Notes: generated by a model from the sequence alone, not told the origin. DNA of 64,000 nt from Callorhinus ursinus (GCF_003265705.1 NW_020312966.1:22706898-22770897); one strand, 5' to 3'. Counted from the stretch's first letter, positions 22,151 through 35,569 are shown. Made by a program: numbers and translations.

Positions 22151-25100
22151 GGGCTTCAGAGTGCAACTGCTATCAAGGATGAATTAAAATGAAAGTGAAA
22201 ACATACTGAGGGACCAGGGAGAGGACTGGGATGTGCTGGGCAGTGCAGCTGCCTCAGGAGATCATAACACTCACATCGTTCACAGATTTCTCGATTTGGG
22301 GCAGTTTTCTTTTCTTTTAGAGGCACTGCTGTCTGAAGATGAGTTAATTTCTCTTTGGGTTGACACATCTCGGGGAAGAAGTCATCTTGAATAAGGTGCC
22401 CATATGTGCTAAAGAGAACGTGTCAGAGTGTGAAAGCACCTGACTTTGAAAGCAGGGAGCATGGTTCCAACCCACCCACAATCTCCTCAATGACCTCATA
22501 AGTCACAAGGCTGGAGAGTATTTCTCCAGGACACCGGATTTCCAGGTACAGTCTGCCCCGCAGATATGTGAGGTTAAGCGATTTGACTCACTCAAAAGTC
22601 TTGGAAATAACAAAGCTGTGCATGTTAATCATAGACAAAGTGAACTTAGAGGGTATAATTGTTGCCTTCCATCATCTGCCAGGTCTGTCAAAAGGAATCT
22701 GGGGTTTGATTTATTGGTCTTCATTGCTCCGGTGGGCACACTATCTCCAAAAGGTAAAAACATTCTGAGAAGCAAGTTTTCCCTCAACGTAAGTTTTGGT
22801 TTTATTTTTGTATTTGAGTCTGTGACAACCATTTGTCATAAATATTTTGTAGAGAAGTCTTCCACCCCCAGGAGGGGGAGTTGGTCAGAACACCCGTAGG
22901 GCCCCTTCCGATTCTGCTCAGTCCAAATTGTATAGAATGGGTAAGGGGCAAAGAGAAGGAAGGGCTAGCTTTCAAAGCCTGTTAGTAAATTTAAGTCTAT
23001 GTCATTGAAACGGGTCTCTGAAGGATAGTCACCCGACTTTGCCCATCTGTATCTCCACTCTCCCCACCACCCACTACACGCCCCGCTAATGGTTTCCAGG
23101 GGCAGAAGTCCAAGATAGAGTAATCCTGTTTGTTTGATGACTAGACATCCTTTATGCCTGGAGGATCAGCTCTAACAGACAAACAAACTGAATTAGCGCC
23201 TAATGCCGAAACCAGAGCACTCTCTGGACTTGAAGAGAGTGGCCCGAATCACCCATATTTCCAGGCTGATTGGTGTCTCCCTGGGGGAAAAATCACTTTG
23301 TTTTATTTCAGTTGATTATGACAAACTTTGGGGTGATATAATTGACTGGAAGGGCCCTGAATTTAAAATGCATGTTGAGGTTCTTGGGTAGCATGAATCC
23401 ACAAATAGTGTACATAGAGGCTATAGACTGACATATGTTTCTCACTTCCTAAAAGCAAATGTTTTGATTTGACTTGATTTGCATTTGGGGTAAGTAAAGT
23501 TGAAACGGAGATGAAAGTCCAAGCTGTTTGGAAAGAAGGGACTACATCAGATCTGAATTTTGTAAATTAATGTAAATTAGCTCTGTAGGGAGAATAACTT
23601 TAGTGTTATTGATTTGTCCTGTTCATAGCCCAGCTAGAGCTTACGCCAACATAACGTTATTCTATGAAATCTCCCTACCTTATATGAAAATCTTTCATTT
23701 GTTCAGATTGCTCTCTCTCCTAGACCTAGATGAGATAAATTTCTCTCTGGGAATGTGACATTGCAGGGAAGACCTGACCTTAAGGAGTTCTCTTGCTGCT
23801 ATTTATTATGAGGAAGCAATGCAAGACCCACTGGTTGTCTGTGGGAGTCCAGTAGATGAAGACAACATGCACATGAGAAGTAAGGAAGAGTAGATGAGAC
23901 GAAGCCATACATGGACAATTTCTACTTAATAATAGAGTTTTAGACAGACTTTCACGATGCAATCCTAACAGAGATTAATGATTTATGAAGTGACAGTATT
24001 GAATGATATCCCTTTCTCTACTCGTTTTGAGTGCTTTCCAAATTCCAATAACCCTAGCATCAGTGGACTTTTCAAATAATGAAGACCATATAGGTAGGGA
24101 TCATATTATCATGGCTGTTAATACAGTAAGACCAATATTGAAGAGAAAACTGTGATTTCAGATATCATACTTTAATTATTGTTCCCCTTAATATGGAATC
24201 ATCAATTTTTAGAAGAGTATCACACGTTATTTCTTGCTGCAGATTCAGTATGTCACTGTTATTAAAAATGGCGGGACTCCATTTGAATCGGTTCTAAATT
24301 AGTCTGAGATTCTTATCAAAATGGAAAACATAGGGCTTAATAATCAGCTCCTGGTTCTCTTTCCAAGAATAGAGCATGAACAGGAAGCCCCATTTTCATC
24401 ACAGGCAGCCCCAAATGTCACACCCTACCAACATTCTGTCCTATTATGTTTGGAGTATACCTTCTTTCAGTAACTTTTCCAACTACTCACACTGCTGTGA
24501 ACAATCTTTACCACACCACAAATTCACATCGTATCCAAAACCAAAGATCTGTTTTGTCGTGTCTGTCTTCCTCTATGCTAATCTGGATAATTGATTTTTT
24601 TGAAAGGAGAGGGAGGTAAATAATTCAATCAGAATAATTTATCTAAGGATTACATTCACCCATAATATGCTGCTTCTTAATTTCTAACCCAACATTTGTC
24701 TTTAATGAAGAAGAATATATATGTTATGAAACTAGGTCAAGTTAGCTTTCTATTTTGTCTTTCTCCCCATCCATTTTAGAATAAACGTTATTTTCCATTC
24801 ATTATCATATTCAATTAATGGGACAAATCTGAAGACCTACTAAACATTGTGCTTTCACTTGGAAGAGTGAAGGGTAGGGAAAAAAATACAAGAGATGGAA
24901 TGAAAAGGGAAGGAATGAAGTTTTGAGCAATTCCTCTCTTTAAGCTGTGCTATTTATTCTAAGTACATAAGATTGCTAAACAATTACAAATATCATTTGA
25001 TTATCATCACTTGTGGTAAAAAGCCAAACTCTGAATTGCATCAATCCCTTTCTCAATTTATGAAATCAGGGATCATACATCCATTCAGATTCAGGGATTT

Positions 25101-25270
25101 TTGGAACCCTAGGATGCTATTTTCATGTCCTTTATTTTAAAAAGTAATGTTAATCGTAACATGGCCTTCTTGATTCTCCTTCTTAAGAAATAGTATTAAA
25201 ATTTGAACCTGTTAAGAACATGTTAGTTAATTTTAGCCATCAGTTGGAATTCAGATATTGAGTTACCAAT
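22151..25270. other. Unique non-coding DNA, 3.1 kb
   Basis: The longest repeat-poor stretch in the window. Weak MIR-like order around 22440-22620 is too poor to call. All open frames are short and without recognisable domains. Confidence 0.5.
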
Positions 25271-25482
25271 AAGTGACCCCTTCTGGGGGCACCTGGGTGC
25301 CTCAGTCAGTTAAGTGTCTGCCTTCAGCTCAGGTCATGATCCTGGGGTCCTGGGATCAAGCTCCACATCAGGCTCCCTGCTTGCAGGGAAACTGCTTCTC
25401 CCTCTTCTCCCTGCTCTTGGGCTCTCTCTCTCTCTCTTTCTCTAAGAAAGTCTTAAAAAAAAAAAAAAAGTGATCCCTTCTG
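25271..25482 (+). mobile_element. CAN-SINE, sense, with 15-bp TSD
   Basis: The body at 25286-25467 has the head GGGCACCTGGGTGCCTCAGT, the TGATCCTGGGGTCCTGGGAT centre, a CT-rich tail and poly(A). Repeats AAGTGACCCCTTCTG (25271-25285) and AAGTGATCCCTTCTG (25468-25482) differ at one base. It carries a small deletion in the CT region and no AATAAA before the A run. Confidence 0.95.
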
Positions 25483-27022
25483 TTCATATGCAACCTGCAA
25501 TGTAGTTTCAAGTTTGGTTGTCACACAATCCTGTCATTGTGTATTTGGACAGCTGAAGTGTCAGAAAACCTTTTAGATAGTCAACCAACATGGGAGAGAG
25601 TTTTGAAACCATGACCTGACATTTCAAAATATAATGCAGTATCATAATAATCCTAATCATTCAAATACTCACCAATAATAAATATCAACTATAGCAAGGA
25701 ATTTTAAAAATTCAAATACACCTAGAGCAAAGAAATCACACCCAAGTCATAATCCATATATTTTCAGAGACATAAGGATACAATCATAGTTCTTTCTTAT
25801 CTAAGATGGTTAATGCAGTTGAAGTAAACAGATATTCAGGGCTGTTTATCAGATTAAAACAAACAAACAAAACCTCACTCTGAAATATGACCGGTCTCCT
25901 ATGCTTTGTTTTGAGAAGTTCCTTGACAAAATAAATCAACTAGATGTAAAAGTAAAACTGATGCCTGGACCTTGAAGAAATACGTCATAGTACAGAAATT
26001 GAAGACTGATTTGTTTCTTCTCCTTAATTAGTTGGTTATCTGAAGATAGGTGGTATTGCCAATAAGGAATTTCTTGAACCAGGTTCTCAAAAGAGATCCA
26101 GTCTAGAGTTTTCATTGTTGTTTTATTTTGTTTTTTAAAGAAGGACCTCCAGCAAAGGCAAATGTGTTCATTGGATTCCTGTTCATGATCCACATTCTTG
26201 GGTCCCTTTTCCCTTGCTGTGTGCAGGCCACACACTTTCATTCCCATTTCCTGACCCTGTCTTAGGTAGAGAAGAAGAGAGGTCAGAAGAAAATGATTCA
26301 TTTATGTAGATGGGTAGATGCTTTGGGGAAGGCTGAAGGGAAGAGTATGAATTTCAATTTCGAGGGCAGTTCCTGAAAGATGGGGTGCGCTTCTAGCCAA
26401 TGAGTAGGTTACTGATAGTGACAATGGAAAGGCAGCTGTGATTTGTGAGAGAAGCTGATGAGATGGGAAAAGATGCTTTAGATATTGCCATGCTCTGTAA
26501 CTTCCTTTTGCTACTGTTCAAGAAATTCAAGAGTTTTCTTTATTTTTGAAATTACTTTTTTAACTGTTTATCTGCGTTATTTGAAAGTGGTACAAAGATA
26601 GACATGATAGAATATCATTTGTTAGCATTACAATTGTAGAAGAAAACCCCCATAATGTCTATTTTCTGGCAAATTCATAGCTCATTTGTTATGTGTCACA
26701 GCTCTCTTAGTTTTTAATAGGATGCTTTGTATTGCATATTATATAATTGCTTGATTTTCCCTCAGAATTTTGTTTAGTTTTTTTAAGATACCTTGAATGT
26801 CTTACATATGTTAAATAATTACATACTACATATTTTAACTCTTTTTTATAAGAAAGCTGAGAAAAGGACGAGTGTAGGCCTCAGTGAGTCTTTATTTCTA
26901 CGAAAAACTATCAAAAAACTTAAATAAACTCTATCCATTTATATAAATGAAAAGATAGAAGCCATTTCTTATTTGTTTGCTTTGTTTTTGTTTTTTTGGA
27001 GGGGGGTATTTTTGGTCCTTAT
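25483..27022. other. Unique non-coding DNA
   Basis: About 1.5 kb. The 121-codon - strand open frame (25936-26301) has no recognisable domain or compositional support and is not called. Nothing else could be named. Confidence 0.5.
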
Positions 27023-27224
27023 TCAAGGTTTTTTCTCTTTTTTTAAAAAAGATTTTATTTATTTATTTAGAGAGAGAGAGAACACAAGCAGAGGGGAGGG
27101 GCAGAGGGAGAGGGAGAAGCAGACTCCCAAAGCAGGGCTCCATCCCAGGACCCTGAGGTCATGACCTGAGCTCAAGGCAGACACTTAACCGACTGAGCCA
27201 CCCAGGTGCCCCTCAAGGTTTTTT
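27023..27224 (-). mobile_element. CAN-SINE, antisense, internally deleted, with 12-bp TSD
   Basis: The body at 27035-27212 runs from poly(T) and GATTTTATTTATTTATTTAG to GAGCCACCCAGGTGCCCC. Between GCAGACTCCC and AAAGCAGGGCTCC about 20 bases are missing relative to the neighbouring copies (GCTGAGCAGGGAGCCC absent). Repeats TCAAGGTTTTTT flank it at 27023-27034 and 27213-27224. Confidence 0.93.
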
Positions 27225-27600
27225 TTTATTTTCTCTTTTTAAAGTCAGGTTATAAGGGAAAAAACCACAATAGCATATCCTCTGCATTTTACAAAATACA
27301 TATGTTCATCTGTTCAATTAAATCAAATAAACAGGCATGTGTTGTATGTATCTAATATGTATACAACAATATCCTAGATGCTGCTGGGGTTATAGGAAAT
27401 ATACATTCTCAGCAAATACTATCTTTTTTGGAAAAATAGTCCACCTAAAAGGAGAGGTTATATGATTCTTTACATTTTACATAAGATCAATTATTTGCGA
27501 TTTATTAGATGTCAAAGACTATAAATTACTGAGGAGTGTGAATGCACATATATGTACATATACAGATGTATTCATTTATATATGTCTTATATATTTTATA
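27225..27600. other. Unassigned AT-rich DNA
   Basis: TAGATGCTGCTGGGGTTATAGG near 27375 hints at an antisense L2 end but is too diverged to claim. Nothing else could be named. Confidence 0.4.
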
Positions 27601-27606
27601 CATACA

Positions 27607-27650
27607 GATAGATCCTCATGTATGTAATCTAATATATACATGAGGATGTA

Positions 27651-27652
<2 letters not shown>
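27607..27652. repeat. Inverted repeat (17-bp arms, one mismatch)
   Basis: The left arm 27607-27623 (GATAGATCCTCATGTAT) is the reverse complement of the right arm 27636-27652 (ATACATGAGGATGTATC) except at one base. The loop is 12 bases. It lies next to a TG/TAGA/TTTA microsatellite and an assembly gap. Confidence 0.85.
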
Positions 27653-27653
<1 letters not shown>

Positions 27654-27688
<35 letters not shown>

Positions 27689-27729
27689 GATAGATAGATA
27701 TAGATATTTATTTATTTATTTATTTATTT
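27654..27729. repeat. Compound microsatellite (TG)n(TAGA)n(TTTA)n
   Basis: TG units run to about 27685, then TAGA/TAGATA units to about 27706, then TTTA units that stop at the start of the N run. The true length of the TTTA block is unknown because the gap cuts it. Confidence 0.93.
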
Positions 27730-28129
27730 NNNNNNNNNNNNNNNNNNNNNNNNNNNNNNNNNNNNNNNNNNNNNNNNNNNNNNNNNNNNNNNNNNNNNNN
27801 NNNNNNNNNNNNNNNNNNNNNNNNNNNNNNNNNNNNNNNNNNNNNNNNNNNNNNNNNNNNNNNNNNNNNNNNNNNNNNNNNNNNNNNNNNNNNNNNNNNN
27901 NNNNNNNNNNNNNNNNNNNNNNNNNNNNNNNNNNNNNNNNNNNNNNNNNNNNNNNNNNNNNNNNNNNNNNNNNNNNNNNNNNNNNNNNNNNNNNNNNNNN
28001 NNNNNNNNNNNNNNNNNNNNNNNNNNNNNNNNNNNNNNNNNNNNNNNNNNNNNNNNNNNNNNNNNNNNNNNNNNNNNNNNNNNNNNNNNNNNNNNNNNNN
28101 NNNNNNNNNNNNNNNNNNNNNNNNNNNNN
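27730..28129. other. Assembly gap, 400 N
   Basis: Exactly 400 Ns. It begins within the TTTA repeat, so the microsatellite is the likely cause of the assembly break. The - strand open frame spanning the gap is an artefact of reading Ns. Confidence 0.99.
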
Positions 28130-29334
28130 TATGTCTATATGATTTTAACATAATATTGAAAAATAACACTTTTAAAAAGCCTTTAAATGAAATAGTTGTG
28201 AGAATCTGCACTGTTAAACTATGATTAGTTTACCAGGTGCTCATCTACATAAATTGGGATAAAACAAATGTCTTGATCTGACATGTTTATTTCATTCAAG
28301 CAGGCCTAATAATTGAGCTGTGAAAGCTTAGCACCATTTGGTTTGCTCTACTTACTTTCTGTTCTTTAAAGTTTGACACTGTCCTTCATCTAAATAAGAG
28401 TTCTATTGAAATTATCTTTCTTTTAAAATATTCTGGCATCTTAAAAGCGTGCTTCACAAGAAAATTTTTGATTGCTGTGTTTTCTTTTTAATATCAGCAA
28501 CTTTGTAAAGAATTCCCTCCATGATTGAAATGAATTAAGCCATAATTAATTGTCCTTGGCTTTCATGTTTTAGTAGAGACATAGAATTTGATGCCTGGAG
28601 ATTTTCCTAGACCTTAGTTTGTGTTTCTCTCCATTTTTTACAAATGAAATCAAGGGCAACCGCACAAGTAAATTGAAAACGAATAAATGGATAGTTTAGA
28701 GGGTGCCTGGAATTGCCGATAGGAAGAGAAAATATCAGTCATCTATATTTTTGTGTAATGCTACATGTTGACAAGTGTGTCACAAATGAGAGGGACGATC
28801 AATTAAATTATCAAACATCAGTTAAGTGCTCACTGGATTTTCTTAAACATACGGTTATTTGATATTATACAAACACAATATCCTTTCTACCTGACTAGAT
28901 TGGAGTTTAGCAATTGCTCTTTGTATTGCTCTACTTTCCAATGATTTCACTGCACTCAGTGCACTTCAGGGCCCATGTTCTAAGAGGATCTCAGTTAAAA
29001 ACTGCAATTATAAATTTATTTGAGAAAACTTTTAAAGTGGCTTTCAAATTACTGAAACACATGTCCAAACATTTTAGCTCTTGGTTCCACTCATCATACT
29101 CTGTCACCTGGATTACACATAAAAATTCATAAAACACAGACGTAAGGCTCTTCCGTGAAGTCATTAACCCAGTTTCTTTAGTACTACATGAGCATATCGA
29201 CTGGTGTAAATGAATTCTTATTTTAAAAATCCACTTAGTTGTGAACTCTATTGTTTGATGCTAAATAATCACTTTAAATAATTTTTTTTACTTTTTAACC
29301 CACTGTTTTTGCATCAGGGGACTAATTTTAAGAA
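28130..29334. other. Unique AT-rich non-coding DNA
   Basis: About 1.2 kb with no nameable repeat and no convincing coding frame. Confidence 0.5.
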
Positions 29335-29556
29335 GGGTGAAAATGTTGGGTGCCTGGGTGGCTCAGTTGGTTAAGCGACTGCCTTCGGCTCAGGTCATGA
29401 TCCTGGAGTCCTGGGATCGAGCCCCACATCGGGCTCCCTGCTCGGTAGGGAGTCTGCTTCTCCCTCTGACCCTCTTCCCTCTCCTGCTCTCTCTCTCTCA
29501 TTCTCTCTCTCTCAAATAAATAAATAAAATCTTAAAAAAAAAGGGGTGAAAATGTT
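29335..29556 (+). mobile_element. CAN-SINE, young subtype, sense, with 13-bp TSD
   Basis: The body at 29348-29543 has a well-preserved head (GGGTGCCTGGGTGGCTCAGT), GACTGCCTTCGGCTCAGGTC, a GTCTGCTTCTCCCTCTGACC tail variant and AAATAAATAAATAAAATC before the poly(A). Perfect repeats GGGTGAAAATGTT lie at 29335-29347 and 29544-29556. It is the same subtype as the copy at 38100. Confidence 0.96.
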
Positions 29557-32424
29557 TATGCACCATGAGGATAAAATTATAAATTAAACAATGATAAGAA
29601 AATAGTTGGAATTGATGTGATAGTGACTTCATTGGTCAAAATAAATCCCTCTTTTTCAATAGTCGCACAAACTTCAAGGATTGGTGTTCATGAAGCCCGT
29701 TCAAATAGTTGTAGATGTCAATAGGTGAGTGTGAGTGTGTGAGAAAGAAGAGGGTGGAGAGAGGATTAAACCACTTGATATATCACTTAAGGGGGAAAGT
29801 TTGAAACTAAAGTTTTCATTTATCCACCAGTATTTTGATACATATAGCCACAAGTATGCAGTCCTGTGTTCTCTAAGCAGACTTGTTCAGGAAAAAAATA
29901 GAATCTTAATAAAATCATCACTCTGACTTGTGTTCTGAGAGTTTATTTTTCTTCTTCATTTCTGCTATATCTGCTTTGTGATACTGTACTGTCTCTATCA
30001 CAGGTAAAGGTAAACCTGATCAAGGATTTCTAATTATTGCCCCTAAAGTATTCATCTCCTTGAATATTAAGCTTTTGGTATTTCCCATAGAGTTAGAAGT
30101 GTCCTGATATTGATTATTTTGCACCACTCTAACTTCAAAGCTTGGAATGATGTTTAATATAATGATTTTTTTTCATGCTCTACTAAGGAATACCTGCCAT
30201 GAAATCAAAGGGAGACATTGATTTATGCTCTGAGAAGAATGAATTGAAAATTGAATAAAGACAAGAGAAAATAAAATTTCCTAGACCAAGAACAAATGGA
30301 AATTGATTTAATTTACTGAAAAGAAATCACCTCTCAGAGTAGTCAAACAAAGCATTAGAATCTCACTGACTACCAGGAAAGAACAAATTAGAATTAGAAG
30401 AATCCATGAGTATGTGGACTCCAAATTACTATAGTACCATTTCTGGTAAATTTCCCCATTTTACACAAAACATTATGTAACATTTCAGGGAATCGTGATT
30501 TTTCCACCAGGAAAGTATAATGATATTAAAATATTTTCCTCCCTTGCCTTTTAAAGAAAGATTAAATTATATTCTATCTTGTAGGCATACAACACATGCA
30601 TTTTTGATAGTGGTGCCTGAAACATATGGACATTTCCGTTGTCTGTGGTTTTCCTGATAACTTTTGACTCCCCTTAAATAAACTTCATTCCCAGAGCCAT
30701 GGATTGGAATCTTTGGACAGTGAGAAATGGGGATGGTCACAAGTAAGGAATAGATTTCTTGCTAGCATAGGACTGACCCTAAGCAACACTTAGGGTGAGA
30801 GCAACCTGGTAGCCTCCCAACTATAAGAAAGTGACAAGGGAAGCTAAAGAAGAAATGTGTGTTTAAATACTCTGTTCTGAAGAATGGTGTGGTAGAATTG
30901 GAACCAAAGTGTAGTGTATGAAAATCCTGATGACCTGAACTTTTAAAATCTTGCCTTGGAGGAAAATTGCAAAGAGAAGCTACACAGGATGTAGCATAGA
31001 ACAAAATCTATCAAAGTGTTGGCATCAGGTGTGAGGTGTAATTTAAGACAGAATAGGACAGACATTTGGAAATATACATGTGTTTCTTTTTGAAGGTCAC
31101 CTCCAATCTTTTGTTTTTGGAGTGAGTAAAACCCACTGAGGGGAATGGTTAGTCTCCTATCAGTCATTTCAGGCAGGTAAATGAGGGAAGTGGGCTTGAA
31201 ATGGTAGTTGGAGGGTTGCCTCTTCCCCTAGCTGAACAGGTCCTAGCAGTTGTAACCACTCTCTATGTTTTACTTTTGTTATTTCCCCAGCCATCTTTAA
31301 AATGGTCTTATTGATAGCTCAGAGGAAGCTGTGTTTGGAGAAATTAAGGGTCTATTTATGCCCATGTTTGGGGCAAAACAATTTTTGGCAGAAATACGGC
31401 AGCGCTAATCTGCAAGGGTTCAGTATGAAATGATTTTGCACATCAGGGATTAAGGTGGCAGTCGACTACCAGCATGACTTTAAGAACTCACAGTATTTAC
31501 TTCTCAAGAGGATGCTGGAAGACTGGGCTTCCAAAATCTATGCATGGGAGAATGCATCACGTGGACAGTATGGGAAGAGCTTCCTAAAGACCACAGAGAA
31601 GCCAGAGATGACTAGCCTCAACTCTACACCAAGAACATCCTGTTCCCGCAAGAATTTAGAAAACGGAAAACAATTTACCCTCAATTAAAATGTAAAAACA
31701 AAGCACAATCAGTTGGAGCTCAGTGCCCTGGACCAATGAGATATCACAATAACTCTAGTAAAGTCAGTACAATGTGTATTAAGGGAACTGATCGTTAAAA
31801 CAGGATGGTCAGCCTAATGGAAACGTGGAAAAAACTCTCAATATGAATGGATGGTAGGCCATCTGAGGACTGACTTAGAAAACCTAAATCAAATTAATCT
31901 TACTCTGGGTGCCATTGACAAGATCATTTCTATTGTGAAACGAATATATCTGGCCTTCTTAGCCTGATAGACTCAGGCTGTACGTTAAATATTTAATTCA
32001 TGCAGATCTCTTGTTTCTAACATATGTTCACTAAGAAACATTTTCATCATGTTTTGGCTTCTCATACACATCTATGTCATCAGCAGAATCAAAATTTCGA
32101 TATGGGAAGATATTTGGAGTAGCAATGTAGTTGAATGTATGGAACGGAAGAGGAGACTTTAAGACTGAACTTCCATAATGGGCACATCCTCAGGAAATGT
32201 ATTTCTAACTGGGGACATTTGCAGAAGGACTATTAGAAACTCCAGTAGGCTAATGGTGTTCTTCCTGCCCCATACATGGCATTTATTGGCACTAAAATTA
32301 TTTACAAGGAAAGAATGGTTGGTCTTGTCCCCTGACACGTCATATCCCTGTTTTTTACTTCTTCTCCTTGGGGTATATCATTTTCTATCTTACTACACAC
32401 TTTACTGAAAAATCCTGGCTTTGT
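29557..32424. other. Unique non-coding DNA, 2.9 kb
   Basis: No repeat family named. The 77-codon frame at 31455-31688 and the others here have no recognisable protein features. Confidence 0.5.
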
Positions 32425-32562
32425 TGATCTCTTGCATTAGAATACTATTTCCATTAAGTCAGGGAATTTTGTCTGTTTGTTCACTATTTCCCTAGTACCC
32501 AGGACAATGTCATGGGCATAGGAGATAGCCATAAATATCTGTTGAGTTAATCCTGTAATAAT
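32425..32562 (+). repeat. L2 3' end, sense
   Basis: CAGGGAATTTTGTCTGTTTG near 32460, CTAGTACCCAGGACAATGTC near 32492 and a terminus CATAAATATCTGTTGAGTTA follow the L2 3' end order. Confidence 0.7.
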
Positions 32563-33130
32563 CATATGGCTATTAGCAATAGGTGCCAAGATGGGAACCT
32601 TGGCAAAGGATTCCAAGTACTTTGTTTTCAGGTAGAATCTCTCCCATTGTGAGATGTGCTATTGTTCAGAGGGATCATAACACTTTTGCTGTCCAACTTT
32701 GAGCAGTTATAACCCATCTCTTGGTTACGTCGACATATGTTTAATTTCGTAACTCCAAGTACTTTATTTACTGATGTATCTTAATTTCTTCAAGCCAAAG
32801 CTCTTTCTTGCTTTCTCTGTCAGTTTGTTTTGTTCTTCTACCTTAATTTTACTTACTTTAGATTGAAGCCATTATTACTCCAGGTTATATTTGGAAGGAT
32901 ATCTCTTGTCAATTGAAATTTCAGTTCTCCCAAAAATCTTGAGGGGAAGATGTTTCTGTTATGATTTTGCAGATATTTCTTAGGCCTTTTTGCCTTCTGA
33001 TTGCCTAAGAGTTTTGTTTGCTTACTCTCACAGGAGGTTCTCAGAATCTGTATATCTCAATTTTGAGCTATAACTGCTAATTTGGAGAAAACAAGAAGTC
33101 TGTATGGAAATGGACAGAAATATAAACATA
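32563..33130. other. Unassigned non-coding DNA
   Basis: About 570 bp, no element recognised. Confidence 0.5.
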
Positions 33131-33371
33131 ATTCCTAAGTCTTGCCAGGGTCACATAAAGTGGCTGTGTCCCCAAGGAGTTCACATGTTGAATACAGCAC
33201 CTTCTTCCTCACCTCCCAACAGGTGTGTCAATCTGTGCCATCCTTGAACATCGAAAATCGCCTTGAGCATTTCCTCTGACAGGAAGCACATTATCTCCTG
33301 TGTAGTCCGTTTCACTGTCAGGCAGTTCGGAAGGATAGCGAGTTCTCAATATTGAAAGAAGCTCTGTCTCC
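33131..33371. repeat. Possible ancient repeat, class uncertain
   Basis: TTCCTCTGACAGGAAGCACATTATCTCC near 33267-33294, then GTAGTCCGTTTCACTGTCAGGCAG, resembles a widely dispersed old vertebrate repeat (fixed phrase order with GACAGGGAGCTCACTAC). I cannot name the family. Confidence 0.35.
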
Positions 33372-33645
33372 TTGTCCTCGTCCTGCAAAAGCCACTCCAG
33401 CCGACTCTCATCCTCACGTTTCCCCCACTGGCCACCTGTGATGTTTATGACAGTAGGTCCAATGGTGCGAGGCCAGGATTATCTTATCCTCTCAGTAGCA
33501 TTTGACCCAGTTGGCATTCTTGACTTCTGGACGTCTCTCTCTGGTTTTCATTCTTGCTATGCCACTTTCTCCTGGACGTTTGCCCACGTCTCTGGGCATT
33601 GCTGCTCAGTCTCCTTTGCCAACGTATCTACCTCACTTCCAAAAG
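33372..33645 (+). repeat. L2 internal fragment, sense
   Basis: AGCATTTGACCCAGTTGGC near 33497 and TGCTCAGTCTCCTTTGCCAA near 33604 are in the order and spacing of an L2 coding-region remnant. The 94-codon open frame here is therefore a decayed LINE frame and not a host gene. Confidence 0.65.
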
Positions 33646-35569
33646 AAAAAAAATAATAATTTCCAAAAATTCTTTGTACCAGACAAAATATATACCTAAA
33701 TGTTCATGTGTTTACTTAGAAAAGCATCTAGTATTAGGCCTGCGACATACAAGGCACTTGGCAAATTAGAACAATTCACTTTTCTACTTTGAAGGGTAAC
33801 ATTAGTTAGGATGAATTTTCTTTTTTTAATAAAAAATGAGACGTTAGCAAAAAAAACTAACTGATGATCTCACTCTCTGTTATTGAACTCGGTTGAGTGA
33901 TATTTAATATTTGCAAAAATTTGAAGCATTTATTTTAGCTAACCGATGATATAAGAAGTCCATTAGTGATGGTTAATGGTTTAAACAGACTCAAGGTATA
34001 TGAACTTAACCATTTTATTCTCAGTTTTCAATTATGCTCCCACTTTAACCTGTGGTAATTCAAAAGGAAACAAATCCTTCCCTAATGAAGGAAAAATGTG
34101 CATGTTTTGCAATCCACAAATGTGGCCAGATTTGCTTTAATGGGTTCTATGTCTTGAGGAGATAGCTTAAGGCAAAGTATGTGAAAGATTTAAAGGTGAA
34201 GCAAATTCCCTTGTCCTTTTCTTTAATAAACACCATCACAATTGACCTTTAAAGCTGATAAAGCTGTAAGGAGAGACAGGAGCAGATGCAATATTCTGCC
34301 AGACCTATTCAAATATATTTAACAGATGGCCAAAGCAATGATTCTTTCTTTATCCAAAGAAATTTCAAGTTGATTTTAATTTCTGTGCCAGTACTTTGTA
34401 ATATCTAGGTTTTTCTTCTAAAATAAATTGAAACAGGAAGTTCGCTGGAAAATAAAAGAACCATTTCTTTTGCTGGTCTTAGAGAGGGTGTGAGATAAAG
34501 AGGATGATAGTTTCCAGTGGCTTCGGAGGTGGAATATGCCAGCAAGCATCATGCTTACTAGATGCACAGACCAGATCTGAGTGGTGCCTGAGGACTGACC
34601 TCAATATTATGCACAAAGGTGTGGGAATTAGGTTGCCTTTTGTTTGACCTCAACAGTTTTGATTCGTTATATTGTTATTTGGTCTACGAAAATGTTCAAC
34701 CTAATCTTTCCAGACTCTTATAATCAACTAGAGTGCTATTGATCTTCCTATCATTCCCCTACCTTTGGAAAGCATGTCTGAGTAAGAAGGTGCGCACTCT
34801 TATAGAGGATCTAAAGCTATTCAGCATGCTCTTAATTATAAATAGCTCTTTCTGAATTTGCTACCGCTATAAACATCATATACTGATATATACATATATA
34901 GTCTCTCTCTTATACACCCATGCGCATTTATATTCTTACTTTTATAGTCACACATGCCACACATTTCACTCCCAGATGTCTCCCTGCTCTATCTATTCTG
35001 TACTTACCATCTAAACTATCTGAAGCCATTAATAGACACCTGGCTATGAATGAATTGCACGCACATACGGCTCCTTGAGAAGCCCCGGGAAGGAAGGAAG
35101 TCTCTCTGAGCTGGCTTCAGTTCATTTGTTTTCGAATCTTTCAGCTCTGGGTAAGAGACATCACTCTGCATCGACTGGATGAAAAATTGAAATATAGCAC
35201 AAAGAACATTCATTACCCTTCACTATTTTCAGTCATGATTAATATTTTTTCCATTATTGCTCTCCTTCTGTCTGTATGTTTTAATACTTTCTGTTGTTCA
35301 TGGCGGTGGTCACCATTTGGAAGTAATTTGCAGACATGACATTTCACCTCTCAATACTTTCTCATGCATTTCCTGAGAGTGAAAACATTTTCCTACATGA
35401 CCGCAATATAATTAAAACATGTGTGATCATTAAAATTAATTTAATTATACCTAGTTTTGTCCACAATGTTGAGCCATAACATGAATTTTTTGAAGAGTTC
35501 AGGCTAATTTTCATGTTGCTTGTCCCTTAGTCTGGCTCTCTTTGACTGTTTCTTTCATGATTGACTCTG

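Noticed and set aside
25936..26301. 121-codon - open frame
   Set aside because: No domain, no conserved motif and no coding context; it is most likely a chance frame.
27720..28211. Open frame through the first N gap
   Set aside because: Ns cannot be translated; the frame is created by the gap.
33372..33656. 94-codon frame with a protein-like look
   Set aside because: The DNA matches the order of an L2 LINE coding remnant; any protein resemblance comes from that.
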